Assembly: GCA_013397865.1 (NCBI GenBank) | Contig: VZTI01005024.1 | Coordinates: 376,887 to 440,886 of the forward strand | From: Struthidea cinerea | Lineage: Eukaryota > Chordata > Aves > Passeriformes > Corcoracidae | Direction of reading: 5' to 3' | Length of the DNA stretch: 64,000 nucleotides | In this document: positions 13,548 to 26,384 of the stretch, one piece after another | Position numbering within the stretch: the stretch's first letter is position 1 | How the letters are laid out: each line of letters begins with the position of its first letter | Translations under genes and position numbers: made by a program | Notes under the pieces: generated by a model | What the model was told of the DNA's origin: nothing | Database searches by the model: none | Seen by the model: the letters and a program-made list of their open reading frames with translations, nothing else

Positions 13548-13575
13548 TTTTTTTTTTTTTTTTTTTTTTTTTTTT
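13548..13575. repeat. Poly(T) tract, 28 bp
   Basis: A pure T run followed by agtattag. It could mark the A-tail of an old minus-strand insertion, but no identifiable element follows it. Confidence 0.9.
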
Positions 13576-15180
13576 AGTATTAGAAACACAGAGGAAAAGT
13601 GGTTTGAAGAGATCATTGACCATGGTCTAGCCCAGCCTCTCACTCACAGGAACAAGCTGGGAGTAGCTAATCAGCAGATTGGCTTAGCTGTAAAATCAGC
13701 CAACACTCTTTGTTAAAGGAGCACAAGGTGATTGCATCAGTATTTGAGAAACTTACCTCAGTGGCAGATAGCCCAACATTAAATCACAAGGCTACCAGTC
13801 CTGCTTATGCAGCAGTTCTCTGTCACATACAGCCTTGCTGCAACTCTATGGCTCAATTACACATTTTACTCTTCTGTGCATTAGTGCATCTAGACACTAA
13901 ATGCAAAGTCATCTACACCGAGGACATAATCAAGAATACTGAGGAAATAATCACGAATATTTAGGAAATAGAGAATATTTTGAAGAAAGACCTTACCAAT
14001 CTAAAAATAAGTTCTTACAATGAGTTATATCCCATCCATTCTCATCATTCAGTCCTGATGCTTTTTCCCCTCTCCAGGCAGTTTTTGCAGGAGCAGGCAG
14101 GGTATGCCTCTGTTTAGCTTATCTTCTTGCTTCAGGGCATTTGCATGAAAGCTATGTTATGGGAGGGAAAAAACATAGCCATTAGACTGTACTGCTATCA
14201 CATATCTAGGATTATTTTCTGGGAAAGTTTCTTTTTTCATTACTTGAATCCAGCCATGAAATCTTTGCTCCTGCATGAGTCTTCTTTATAATTTATATCT
14301 AAGATAATTTTGGTGCTAATCACTGTATCTGATCCTCCTTTTCCTCTGCATTTAGACAAGCAACCTATACACCACTGATTTTTCTATCTTCCCCTCTGAA
14401 GAAATACACATATATATGTAGAAATAAATTGTATTAAAATATTTTGTGGTTGACAGACTATATGGAAATATTTTCTAGAGACTATTAATCTTTCTGCTAT
14501 TGTGCTGGTACAGTATATGGCCTCTGTGATTATACATAATGTATCTTTTGGGCATAGATCATTGCTTCATATTATTTATGTTCCTCTCAGACTGGATGCA
14601 TATAACAAGCATTCTGTCTTGCTAATTAACTCCAGTGATCCCTTTAAGTCCTGATTAAGTTCTATTATTAAATTATTAAGACCTCTCCCTAGTGTTCTAG
14701 AGTTTTTTCCCTCTAATTTTGCATGACTTCTTGAAGCAATAAATAAACTTATGAAATAATTTTTCTCTTTTTTTCCTATACACATATTTCAAGACTGTCA
14801 GGCTGGCAAAGTATTAGAATTAGAGCTTATAAACCAAGGGATTTCACCTGGAATAACTTTGAAAGGTATTTATAGTGATATTTCCATACTCTGAGTTATC
14901 TATGCTTACCCAATGGTTTGCAGCAGTTTTAAGTACTAGACAGAGAAGCAAAAACAAAACTACAAAAAACTCATAAAGAAACTTCCTTTCAAATACATGG
15001 AACACTTCATGCTGTAGAATTATTTGATGCAAAAGAGAGAAGTTTTTGAAAGAGAGATACATATTACACTGTGATTTACTCTATTTTTTCATGCTTTGAT
15101 TATCCAATATCTTTGTAGAAAGCAAGACTTCTCATGTATATAAGGGAGGGACAAAAGACACAAGTGCAGCACGACAGCAC

Positions 15181-15222
15181 TCTCTCACACACACAAGTTT
15201 ATGCACACATGCACACACACGC
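15181..15222. repeat. CA-rich simple repeat
   Basis: Interrupted (CA)n/(CACG) sequence: ctctcacacacacaag followed by cacacatgcacacacacgc. Confidence 0.7.
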
Positions 15223-16803
15223 TTATTGCCATTCATATATGCTATAACCTATATATTGCTCTGATTCCTCTGTTAGCATAAAAATATAATATTATTATGT
15301 AATAAATAGGTCATCAAAATTGTAAGATTACTTAGTGCTGAAGAGGGAAATCAGAGATATTTAACAAAAATGTTTTAAAATTCAAGAGTTACATCATTTA
15401 GTGCAAAGTAGATACGTTATATACAAATAAATGTTTTATTTTCTATTTTGTATAAACCTCTGCAAAAAGCAGATATTCTGATTGACTGCATCAAATACTG
15501 GGAAAAAATATTCAAAACCTGGGGATAAAAAACTATGTGGATCATTTTTTTTTGTCTGTTTTAAAAACTTAATTTTAGCATCTTTAAAATGTTGCTTTTT
15601 TAAACAAGCACAGTTATTATAAATGGAAAAATATGCAATTTTTTTGCAATTAAATGAAGCTTAAATTGATATGTTCATTTTTAAATCCATATCAGTAAGA
15701 CTAAGCAATTTCTTTTTAAGAATAGCTGCTTTTCTGGTTGTTCTATCTTAAATTTTTTTTCATCTACATTAAATGACCTGCTGTAAACTTTGGCTTTTGA
15801 AGTCCAAGTTTGCCTTTGTGAAGTAAGCACAACTGAAACCCCATATACACATTTAAAACAGTAATAGGATGTGACAGCACAACATGATTCAATCATGTCA
15901 GAAGATGAGAGTTGTATAGAGAGATTGGTCGTGAATTTTTTTCATCTTTCTGAACGGCTGTTGCTTTTAGCAGTTTTCATTGAAGCAGATGACCTCTTTA
16001 GCCTCATAGAAAAGCAGAAAAAGCAAATTCTGGTCTGTCGGAGTAACTGGGTCTTAGAGAAGGCTAAATATGTGTAGTGTTAAAAAGTGTAAGTCCTATC
16101 GTAAAGAATAACTTTCTAATTATAAAAATGATAAAATCTCTCACATTGCAGCATCCAAATATTTATTTATCTCTGTCTCTTGCTGTTTTTTTTCTCTCTT
16201 TCACTTTTGATTTTACTTTTAATTATTATCTTTTGCTTTGGCCAAACAGACATGCTATAGATTTAATCAGGCCTACCACCATGCATCATATTTTATAATT
16301 CACACTGAGGGTTCAAGTGACCAAGGCTATAAAAACTGAAATACACTTCAAATAACCACAGGAAACATTTCATTCCCTCCATAATAGCTTCCATGTTTAC
16401 ACTAAGGTGGTATTTTCCTGCTGCTCGACATTGCCAAGTGATAACACCTCTTGCTGTTTAGCAGTAAATCGTAGATATGGGAACCAAAGTTTCATTTGGG
16501 CACCCTTTATCTGCTTCAGAAAGGAAGGATTAAGCAAATAATGGTTTATTCAGTATCATGTCATTATTAGCCCTCCCAGCCCAGGAAAATTCATAAACTA
16601 ATTTGCATATCAGACATTTTTTTATGGTACAGTCATGAATTGATTTTGTTTGATTGAGGATGGAAGCACATGAAGCTGATGAAGTATGAGTAAAGATATA
16701 TTGAAAAATGTTATGCATCTCAACATATCAAGTCCAGAGATCACACTGAATATCAAAATGGAATAACATGCTTAATTTAAATAAGATATAATTTATTTTC
16801 GTG

Positions 16804-16925
16804 GAATCATAGTATCACAGAATCATAGAATGGTTTGGGTTGGGAGGGACCTTAGAGATTGTCGAGTTCCAACTCCCCTGCCATGGGCAGGAAAAACTTC
16901 TACTAGACCCAGTTCCTCAAAGCCT
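16804..16925 (-). mobile_element. CR1 retrotransposon, 5'-truncated 3' end
   Basis: On the minus strand this ends in the CR1 3' octamer repeat (seen on + as gaatcatagtatcacagaatcatagaatgg) preceded by the conserved CR1 tail (tttgggttgggagggacctta). Only about 120 bp remain, which is typical of 5'-truncated avian CR1. Confidence 0.9.
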
Positions 16926-19921
16926 AGATACTTTCCTAGATGCTCATGAAAAAAGCAGTAGTTTCCAGTAAGTATGTTGAGCTGGTAGAAAACCAGAGAG
17001 AAAACAGTTTACTATTGCAGAAACCACAAGTTTTATGTGAATGTCTTGCAAAGTGCTTTGCAGAGATTGAAAAATTTTGCTCATAAAACCCCCTGACATC
17101 TGTTATTACAAAATAACAACAAAAACGTTATGTCAGAAAATGACAGGAAATTAAATCAAATAATGGGAAAAAAGAATATATTTTGAGGAGGTTTTGGCAA
17201 AGAAATTGGAAACATAAACAATAAAAATGTGCAAGGTGTGATTTATTAACTAGCAAACAATTTATTCAACTTATTTGACTGCTTTACATATGTAGAATGT
17301 GGCTTCTGGAAAGCAATTTTGCTGGTTTTTTTACTTGTAACATATAAAACCAATGAATTGAACTACTCCAGACAGATTGTCTTGACTTCAATGTCGTTCT
17401 ACTGGGAGTAGACTGCCTTGTAATATTGCAGAAAGAATGAACCTCCCTGGATCTATAATTGCTAACATCCTTCTCTGTAAATCCCTCTTTGGGGCTTTTG
17501 GGTTTAGTTTAACCTTAAAATTGTTTTATCTTTTGTAAACGTTAACACTACGGTGAATTTGCTTCTAGACCTTGAAGTACATGAATTTTCTTTTTCCTTT
17601 TCTGATTATATGTTTAAAATGCAGTCTTTAAAATACTGCCTTTTGTTAAAATTTATTCACATTCCTATAGAAGACAGTTCATTACCATCTTTTCAAAAGG
17701 GCAACATAGTTAAATTTGCTTTTCAAAAAAAATCTGTATTTATAATTAAGAGTTAATAATGATGGAAAGAGTTTTCATTTAGGATAGTCTGTTGTACTTA
17801 TGTCTCCATAGAACTTCTCTTAGGAGCAGGAGAAGCTAGTTGCTATCAGTTGAAGCAGATATTTTCATCTGGTTTTGGTTGAGAGAAATATGGGAGACCA
17901 CACGTGTGAAGACATACTGCACTCTATTGCCAGATTGTACTCTACAGGTGTCAACTAGACCATTTTTAAGCTCCTATATTTTATTCAGTAAGAGTAAAAA
18001 TTCAAGTTCTGGGCCGGGATTGAAGAATTCTGAAGAGGAAATAAATTTCTACAGATAAGACTTCTTAACATAAAATTTGAAATTATCTCTTTTCCAAAAT
18101 ATTTTGGTTAGAGATAAGTAAAAGTTCATTTTATGCTTCAGCTTATTTTATTAAATCATATAATATCCTCATACTTGCAACATATTTCAATTTGGGCCTG
18201 GACCCTTGGAAGAAAATCTTATAAAAAATTGTAGTTTCAATAATTTTCTATCAAATTGAAGTGTTTAAAATATCTCCAGCTGGAATTTTAGCCCCTAAAA
18301 TAACTGAAGTAACTGAACTCTCTTCTTAGCAGTATACCTGTCTCTGCCAATCCTAAGAATCCAAGTCCTAAGCCAGACAGCTCTACTGGGAACATATACT
18401 TTGGGGGTTGCTGTGGTAACTGATGTTTTGGCATACCCAATCATAAAGTGAGTATGAGTGCAAAAATTTGGGGAGATTTTAGGGATTGATTCAGATGAGA
18501 GGTTTATTAATGATTATACTAATTACTCGCTCAATGATGCTAACCTTATCTTTTACAGAAAATTATAGCAATAATGGTGTATATTGTGCTGATAAGGAAA
18601 ATCTTTTATGTTCTAGAGTGTTTTATTCTAGCTCTAGGATAAAGCTATAAGACAAAGCAGAATTATTCTAGCTTGCCCAAACTATGAACAAAAAGCCCTA
18701 TATTACATAAAAGATACCCCAATGCAGCATATAAATTTATTCCAAATCATAAAATGCATCAGTTTTACTGAATTTAGAATTAATAGAGAACATCTGTTTT
18801 TCCACAGTTGAATGGTAGCACATGCTGGATCAACATAATCATGAAGCAAAACCCTGTTAAGACATCTACAGCAAAACTGCAGATTGTTTTAAATTTATGC
18901 ATACAAGTAGTCTCATAGTCTGGACATGGATAAGTGCTTTACTGACTCTTTTTCATTAATTCATGTAATCTAGTACCTTATCTTAAGTTTTGCTTGTGGA
19001 AATTATGAAATTACAAGTCTGACTTTGAGAAATGCAGAATCTAATGGAGAAAACTGTAAAATCACATAATTCATAAGCACAACATCTCTTCTTATTACTC
19101 TTTCATTATAACTGATTTTAGCAACAGAGATATTCTCCATAATATATTCTCAATTATCCAACTTGTTATGGCTATAGGAAGTTGTGTCTATTCTGAAGGT
19201 TTCTCTTTCAGGAAATACAGCTTATTTTTAGTACATCTCGGGAAAAAAAAATATATAATACTAGTATTTGCAACTACTTGATTTTTTGAAGAGGTTTTCT
19301 ATGAAATGACTGTCAATCTTTCTGCTTAATAAGCCATAATAATAAATGCTCTGTAGATCTCCATTTTTCTAAGGATACTCCTAAGAAAAGAGATGTAAAG
19401 AAAATTTTTCATTAGCAGAATAGTTTGTTTGAAATCTCTTCTTTTGCTTGAAAACCTTCAGCTTTCCTTCAGCCTCCTCCATTACATGATCTAGTTCTGA
19501 AAAATTTCAGAAGAGCAAATTGGAATTTCTTTCCAGGTTTATTTCCTGAGGAGCACAACATTCACATTGAGATTAGGGACCAGAAGGAGCAGACTCTAAC
19601 ATACCTGACATGTAGAAATGTCTTTGGGGGGAAACTGGAATGCCTTAGAAGAGAAAATAGAGATTTCTCCTTCAGCATGTCCACTTCCTACTGCAATATA
19701 GAGTCAGGACATAATTTCAGTGTATGTAAAATACTGAATTGAGAAAAGTTTCTGAGTTTGGGTTTTTTAGATATAGTTTTCAGTTGAAGGTGTGCTATTT
19801 GAAATAGTTCTCATCTGGACAAGAAGGGAGATTACTATACTGGAAACCCCTTTTTTAAAAGACCCTGCAGACAGATAAAGAGCTATGTGCAAAGACGTAA
19901 AATAATATGTATAATATTAAT
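16926..19921. other. Intronic sequence without recognised features
   Basis: AT-rich unique-looking DNA. The ORFs are short and lack domain motifs. Confidence 0.6.
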
Positions 19922-20040
19922 AATCACAGAATCACAGAATCATTTTAGGTTGGAAAAGACCTCTGAAATCATCAAGTCCAACCTTTGAACAACCACCACC
20001 TTGTCAACTAGAGGGTGGTACTAAGTGCCATATAAGGTCA
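19922..20040 (-). mobile_element. CR1 retrotransposon, 5'-truncated 3' end
   Basis: The plus-strand reading aatcacagaatcacagaatc followed by aggttggaaaagacctctg and aatcatcaagtccaacc is the reverse complement of a CR1 3' end with its octamer repeats. The left part fades out near 20040. Confidence 0.88.
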
Positions 20041-23000
20041 AAACAACAAGTTCTTTACCTTCAACATAATGGAACATCTTTTCATTGCGTGTAGCTCCAA
20101 CTGTTGTAGGTCATGTTGTATGTTATCTCTCAAATGCAAGAAGTCAAAAATTCTGTTTGACTGACCTGAAGGTCCACTGTTATATGTCTAAATTTCAAGT
20201 TTGTTCAGCTGGATGTGCACATCAGCTGATAAAATTGTTGTGAATTCTAGGAACTCATCAAGAAAAAATTCTTGGCCAAGAACATGTACATTTTACATCT
20301 TCTATACTTATATAATAGCAGATGAATCAAATTTCACAAATATTTATTTCATTTATTTGGGTGTAACTAAAAGACCAGGATGACCTGCTTACATATTTGT
20401 GTTTAGACTGAGCAATTTTAGTTTAGTATGTAGGCAAAATTAGTCACTAAACTTTAGCTGGTGTTCACCCAAACTACTTTACTCCCTATTAAATAAGAAA
20501 ATAATTTGTTTGCCTTTTCCTAGAATTTTGATCAATATCAATTTTCTGAGATTTCCTGGTTAAATTTAATTTCTGTCTTCTTAGTTTTGTTATAGCATCA
20601 TATCAACGTCTTCTGCATTTTTTTAAGAATAGATTATTTGATTCAGTTTTTTTCAGTTATATGATGTTATACACTGAGCAGAGCTTCTGTTGCTATATTT
20701 TTCAAATTTCAAAGAATATAAAATATTTTGGTTTTATTTTCATTGGAGGACTTTCCTTATATTTGGCTTATTTAGGATAGCACTTAATTGGGATAATGTT
20801 TCAATAATTGTATGAGTTGGAAATTCCTTCAGTGATTCTTCTATATAAGTCAGTTTGCAGATTAAATGCAAAATCCTTGGGTTTCTTTGATATTTTTTAC
20901 TGGATACTTTAATGTCTGTTGGATTTTATAATCCATGCAAGCACGATTTTTTCATATCAGCTTCCTCTTTTTCTTCTCTTACACATCACATATGAAATAA
21001 AATAAACTGATTGTCAGCTTACTATTTCCTATTTATAGAGTGACAGCCTATTTATAACCTATTTAAAATTAAATTAATGCAGCCTATATTGTGAAGTTCA
21101 CTATTGCTTTGTACTATTAATTTCAGTTAACTACGTCTCACTTGCTAAGATGAGCAAAAATACTTCAAACTTTAAATTTAAAAAGACAATAATTATTTAA
21201 GAAGAGACAAAAATAATATCAAGGTGTGATGGCATGATGTAAGTCATTTCATCAGATGAAATTCTTGTGGAAATATATACTTTAAGTATTTTAAAACCAA
21301 TATCCAAATCTTCTGTTTCAGAATTACATGAACTAACCTGCTGATAATGTCAGTGCTAAGACACTGGAAACAAGAAAACAAACAAAAAACTCAAGCCAAG
21401 AAACATGTGAAAAAGTCATTTTCTTGCTTCTTCTAGAAGCCCCAGTGTAGGCTAAATGATCTGTGGCTTGGAAGCTTCATTATTCAGCAGGAGTGTGGAT
21501 CTGGATCAGTTTGTGGTAGACCCCTCAACTCATGTAGCATCCCTTTGAAACATCAGTGTTTAGGGAAACATTAGTATTCAAATTCTGTCACGTCTTTCCT
21601 GGTCTGAATTCTAGTTCCTTTTGAATGCCAGAGTCACAGAACATCAACAAAGCTTTTCTTCTTAAGATGCCTAGACAGATTATAATACCAGAACCTTAGC
21701 TGATAGATAGTTCTACTACTTCTACTGATGAGCAAATCCATATTTTCACATGTTTTACATTCATGAAAGTCAGTGGGTGTTCCAGGGTGCACAGAAACAG
21801 TTGAAATAATTAGAAAGCAAATTCCACATGATTCTCCTCCTCTCCATGGAGCATTCAACAGAATTTCCTTAAAGCATGGATTTGGAAAAGAGAACATTGC
21901 TCTGCTGGGATTATAAAAATTGCTAGCTTTCACAAAACTCTAGCAATCATAATATTTTTCATTTACAGTTGACTTAGATAACATATCAGTCATAGTGAGA
22001 GTGTGGTTTTCTTTTCCATCTTCATTTTCCCCTGCACATATAATTTTCACAAAACTGTAATACAGTCAAAAGCTGACTTACAAAATAGACAATAGTAGTT
22101 TGAAGAAGTGTTGCCATTTTCCTGTATTTTTATCTTTCTCAAAGCTGTATGTTATTTCAGAAGGAAATACCAGAAATTTCCATGACTAAACAGTTTTAGA
22201 AATGCTTTTGGACTTGAAAGAGAATAGGTGATTGTCCCAGCTTCTCTTTCAGTTTGCCTCAAGGGTGTGTAAGGCAAGATGTAACCAAATATGCAAGTAG
22301 AGAGGAGGGTAGGTCTCCTACCTTCACTCCCTCTTAAATCTCCACAGCTGTATTGCAGACTCTGGTCATTATGTTCCATTTAATTAAAATGGATATGGAA
22401 AATAAATGCTCTTGTAAAAACAGAAAAATAGGAGAAGTTAAGGAATAGCGAGGAATCACTCTTTTATTGTCAGAAAAATGGATTCAGTACAAGAGCTGTC
22501 CTATTGTCATTGTCCTTGCCCTTGTAGAACTCGGGTATTTGTTTATTTTTTTAGTTCATGATCTTGAATGGCTTTTCCTTCACACCACAAACAATGATGT
22601 GGTAAAAAGTACTTGTACGAATTCTTTGCTGACATGGTAATAGGCTTTGCTTACATTCGTGACCTCAAGAAGTGACTGTCCCACAAATGTCCCTGAATTG
22701 GTAACAGCTTATTTTTTTTTTCCTATTGTAACATTTTTAATGGCTGTTTATTACAGCACTTTTCTGAATACATATATATCTTTAGAGTGCTTGCTTTCAC
22801 TGCTTTCAAGTGCTCTGCTTTTTATTGTCCTGAGCTTCTGAGGCAATATAATGAAGATAACCTTGATTTTTTGTTGTTTCCCCAAGTGCCTCATATTTTA
22901 ACTCACTGAGTACTGCAGAAGCCAAGGACTACTGTGTTTTACTCTGGAGCTGAATCTAGAGTGCAATAGAATTTCAGCAAGTTATATGAAATGTCTCACA

Positions 23001-25761
23001 TACTAACTACATGCATGTTACCAAGTTGTGCTCACACCTAAAATGTAATACCTGAAAATCATGAGGGTCATGGCTGTTTCCTAAAGGTCATAAGGAATGT
23101 GCACAATATCTGATACTTATAAAAGAAATCCAGACAAGAAAAAGAGCAAGAGAGAAAGTTCTGGATCCTAATTACCCACACTGTTTAATGGTTTTCTCCT
23201 CAGCTCTGCCTTTGAACTGCTACAAATACTACATCTAGCACAAGGGCTAAAAGCTCTGAGCAGCACGTGAACCAATTGGTGCCATTTGGTCTTCACCTTT
23301 TACTTGGCAGAGCAGAGACTATCTTTTGTAATATTGGTATTGTTTATATTGTCAGCAGGCTTGCTTTCTTGCTTAACAGTCTTTTTAGACAATGCATGAA
23401 TGAAGTAAAAAGATTAATCAAAGAACCAGCAGCAAATAAAGAGCATTTTATACAAAGCATGATGAAAGTTATGAGAGAGTGTATTCCATTCACAGCTTGT
23501 GCTTCAGTCTTGATTTGGAAAGGCCCTCTGGTATATGGTTAACTTGAATCACTCTGAAGTCAATATATTTACATGTGCATAATATCTGTGGCTGTTATTT
23601 CACAGTGTTTTTTCAGTGCATCTGAAGGAGGTATGCTAGGGAAAAACAGAGGAGCGTCTCTGCTCCTCATCATTCTGTAGAGGACCATCTACAGAAACGT
23701 TATCCGTCACCTCTGTGTCAGCCCAACAACAGCAGCACAGCACAGAATGCATTTGGGGATGGCACATGAGGGGTTGTTGCTTAGAGATACAATGTCCCTG
23801 TTCTTTCCCAGAGGCTGTGGTGTGTGCATGAGCAGTAACTCCCAGGAGCAATTCATGCCATGGCAAAATTGTCTCCCCTTTCATAGTTTGCACGCTCCAG
23901 AGCTTAGTGCCGTGTAAGGAGGGGGATGCAACAACACTGTTTCTTTCTCGCTGCACTTCAAGGAGCTCTGTCAGGTGTGTCATGCTGCAGCCTCTGCGTC
24001 CCCCTTGGTAAGTCCCTAGGTCAAGATCTACATTTTTTCTCAGTGTTTTAGTTTAGAGCTGCTCTAATCAGATCACACCGAGTGTTTTAAACCACCTTAA
24101 ACCTATTATAGTTCAAGTTATAATTGAATTTTCCCACGCCTTTCCACTTGCCTGGTGCTTGCCTCAGACATGTTAGTGTGAGTAAACAGTAAAGGTGCCA
24201 GACCTTCCTGTGTCTTTGTATTCTTTCATGATATACAAACAAGCTCTTATTAATTAACAGGAGGAAATTACATCTGGTGAATCTCTATTAATGGCATTAG
24301 TGAGGGGTTAGTTTGGCATAGTAATTTTCATTGGGGACCTGTTGAAATCTGCACAGAAGGGAGTCCTGTTGTTTAACACTGCTTTGAATGTCTTTGCTGA
24401 AGATTAAGGCAAAGTTTTTCCTTCCCACCCTGATTTGTTTTTCCTTTGGAAGGAATAGGGACATTTATTGTGATCCATGGAGGTTACTGCTCTAGAAAAC
24501 GAAGAAAGAACATTTCATCAGAGAAAAAAAAATACACTTGTAGGAGCAACAGTGAAATTTGATAACCTTCTAATCTCTTTATCAAAGGGCCCGCAGTTCC
24601 ATTTCAAGGCAGGTGAAGGAATACTTACTGAACCCAGAAAATGAATCTACCTCCACAGAACTGAGATAACTAAAAAGGGAGAAGGAAACAAACACAAAAC
24701 TGTTAGCACCTGCCAACTCTTATTAAGAGATTAGAATGCTTAAAAAGACAGAGAGCAGCTCAATATTTCCTTTTAAGTTTCTCTTGCCTGATTTCTCATG
24801 CATGCTGCTGTGCACCGCAGTGAAACAAACAGGTCACATTTCAGCTCCTCAGAGCTGCACAAGCGCTTTATGGCATAAATAGCAAGTAGCTTCTCTTCAG
24901 ACTTTGTAAGACTTCTTTAAGAGATGTATTTGTGCCCCACTGATTGACTCTTAGGAAACTGAGTGAGGCTAAGCAGTTGACAAGTAACTTAGTTCCCTAT
25001 GTGACAGTAGAGTTACTTTACACATGAATGCTCAGTGATTTAGGAATTGTTCTGAGTTACACGGAAATATCCTACAATTCCAACAAGTTTCCTCTTTAAT
25101 CAGTGGAAAACACAGTTTACAAATAGGCTTCTTGTGAAACTGTGATGAAAGCAGCACTGCTAGTCATGCAGATCAGAGAGCATCAATCCCAGTGAAGCTG
25201 ACAGGAATACAGACAAATGCTTTAAAATGGAAAGAGTTATTTCTGGCAGAAATGGGGGGCCTGCTCCACCTGCAAAATGCTAAAACTTGCAGGGAAAAAG
25301 GCCTGCAGCTGCCAGAGTGTGGACCACATGCCTCCTGAGAAGGGACAGTCAGGTGGCCCATTGTTTTTGTTGCTTCATCACCCTTCAGTTTAACCAGAAA
25401 TTAGACCAAACAAGGGCTGACAGGACATTGTTCAGTTTCAGAAAGAAGTGGCTTAGTGCCCTGAGCTGCCTGGAGAGACACAGTCTATCCTTGGCTGGGA
25501 GTAGGAAAAGGGCAGAGTTAAGGGGAGCAGCGCAACCAAATAACAGAGAAGTGGGGTCTTAACTGCTCTCATAGCACCCATGGCTAGGGCAGGACCAGGC
25601 AAACCTGCAAGGCTGTTATCCTCAGATGGACAGGGAAGTATGAACCTTTCCCTGCTCAACTGTCTTCCCCTAGTCAGAAGCCAGGCACCCAGGAAGACCT
25701 CCAGCCTCTTGCTGATCGGGCTGACATGACTGGTCCTAGCTTTTATTGCATTTGGCCCATT
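20041..25761. other. Intronic sequence
   Basis: Mostly AT-rich unique DNA. Positions about 23640-24010 are GC-richer and hold a 115-codon minus-strand ORF and a plus-strand ggtaagt donor-like site at about 24006. I could not tie this to any gene or repeat family. Confidence 0.5.
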
Positions 25762-25845
25762 AAAAAAAAAAAAACAAACAAAAAAAACCNNNNNNNNNNN
25801 NNNNNNNNNNNNNNNNNNNNNCAACAAAAACACAACAAACAGAAC
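25762..25845. repeat. A-rich/(AAC)n low-complexity tract around an assembly gap
   Basis: A-rich sequence with aaac and caac units flanks the N run on both sides, so the gap probably reflects a simple repeat that was hard to sequence. Confidence 0.75.
25790..25821. other. Assembly gap (32 N)
   Basis: 32 undetermined bases. The true length is unknown. Confidence 0.98.
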
Positions 25846-25865
25846 TACTGACCTCTGCCTTCAAA

Positions 25866-26384
25866 AGACACCACTTGGAGTACTGCATCCAACTCTAGGG
25901 TCCTCAGCATAAGACATGGACTTGGTAGAGTGGGTCCAGAGGAGCCACAAAGATAAACAGGGATGAAACTCCTCCCCCGTGAAGACAGGCTGAGAGACCT
26001 GGGGCTGTTCAGTTTGGAGAAGAGACAAATTTGGGAAGAGCTCATTGTGATATTTCATTACCTTAAGGGGTTTTATAAAAAGGAGGGAGAGAAAGTTTTT
26101 ACATGAGCAGATAGTGACAGGGCAAGGGGCAATGGTTTTAAACTGAAAGGGGGCAGGCTTAGATTAGACGATAGGAAAGAATCTCTGTTGAGAGAGTGGT
26201 GAGGCACTGGAACAGGTTGCCCAGAAAGGTAGTGGATGTCCCATCCCTGGAAGTGTTCAAGGCTAGGCTGGATGGAGCCCTGAGCAACCTGATCTAGTGA
26301 GTGGCATCTCTCCCCATGGTAGGGGGTTGGAACTATACTGTCATCAAGGTCGCTTGCAACCTTAACCATTCTATGGTTCTATGA
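25866..26384 (+). mobile_element. CR1 retrotransposon, 5'-truncated
   Basis: It starts within the last part of CR1 ORF2 (ttggagtactgcatccaact, ggtcctcagcataag) and runs through the conserved ggcactggaacaggttgccc and ccatccctggaagtgttcaa to the 3' octamers attctatggttctatgaa. The reading frame is broken. The 5' end lies close to the A-rich gap. Confidence 0.93.

Larger units (their letters stand above)
12876..16803. other. Intronic sequence
   Basis: Contains a T28 run at 13548-13575 and a CA-rich patch around 15181-15222. The rest is unique-looking AT-rich DNA with no recognised gene. Sequence at about 13590-13680 weakly resembles an old CR1 tail but is too degraded to call. Confidence 0.55.

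Noticed and set aside
13590..13680. Possible degraded minus-strand CR1 tail after the poly(T) tract
   Set aside because: Only scattered resemblance (gagatcattgaccatggtct, agcccagcctc) and no terminal octamer. Too weak to call.
23267..23542. 91-codon ORF with hydrophobic stretches
   Set aside because: No start context, signal or domain I can recognise. Expected by chance in 64 kb.
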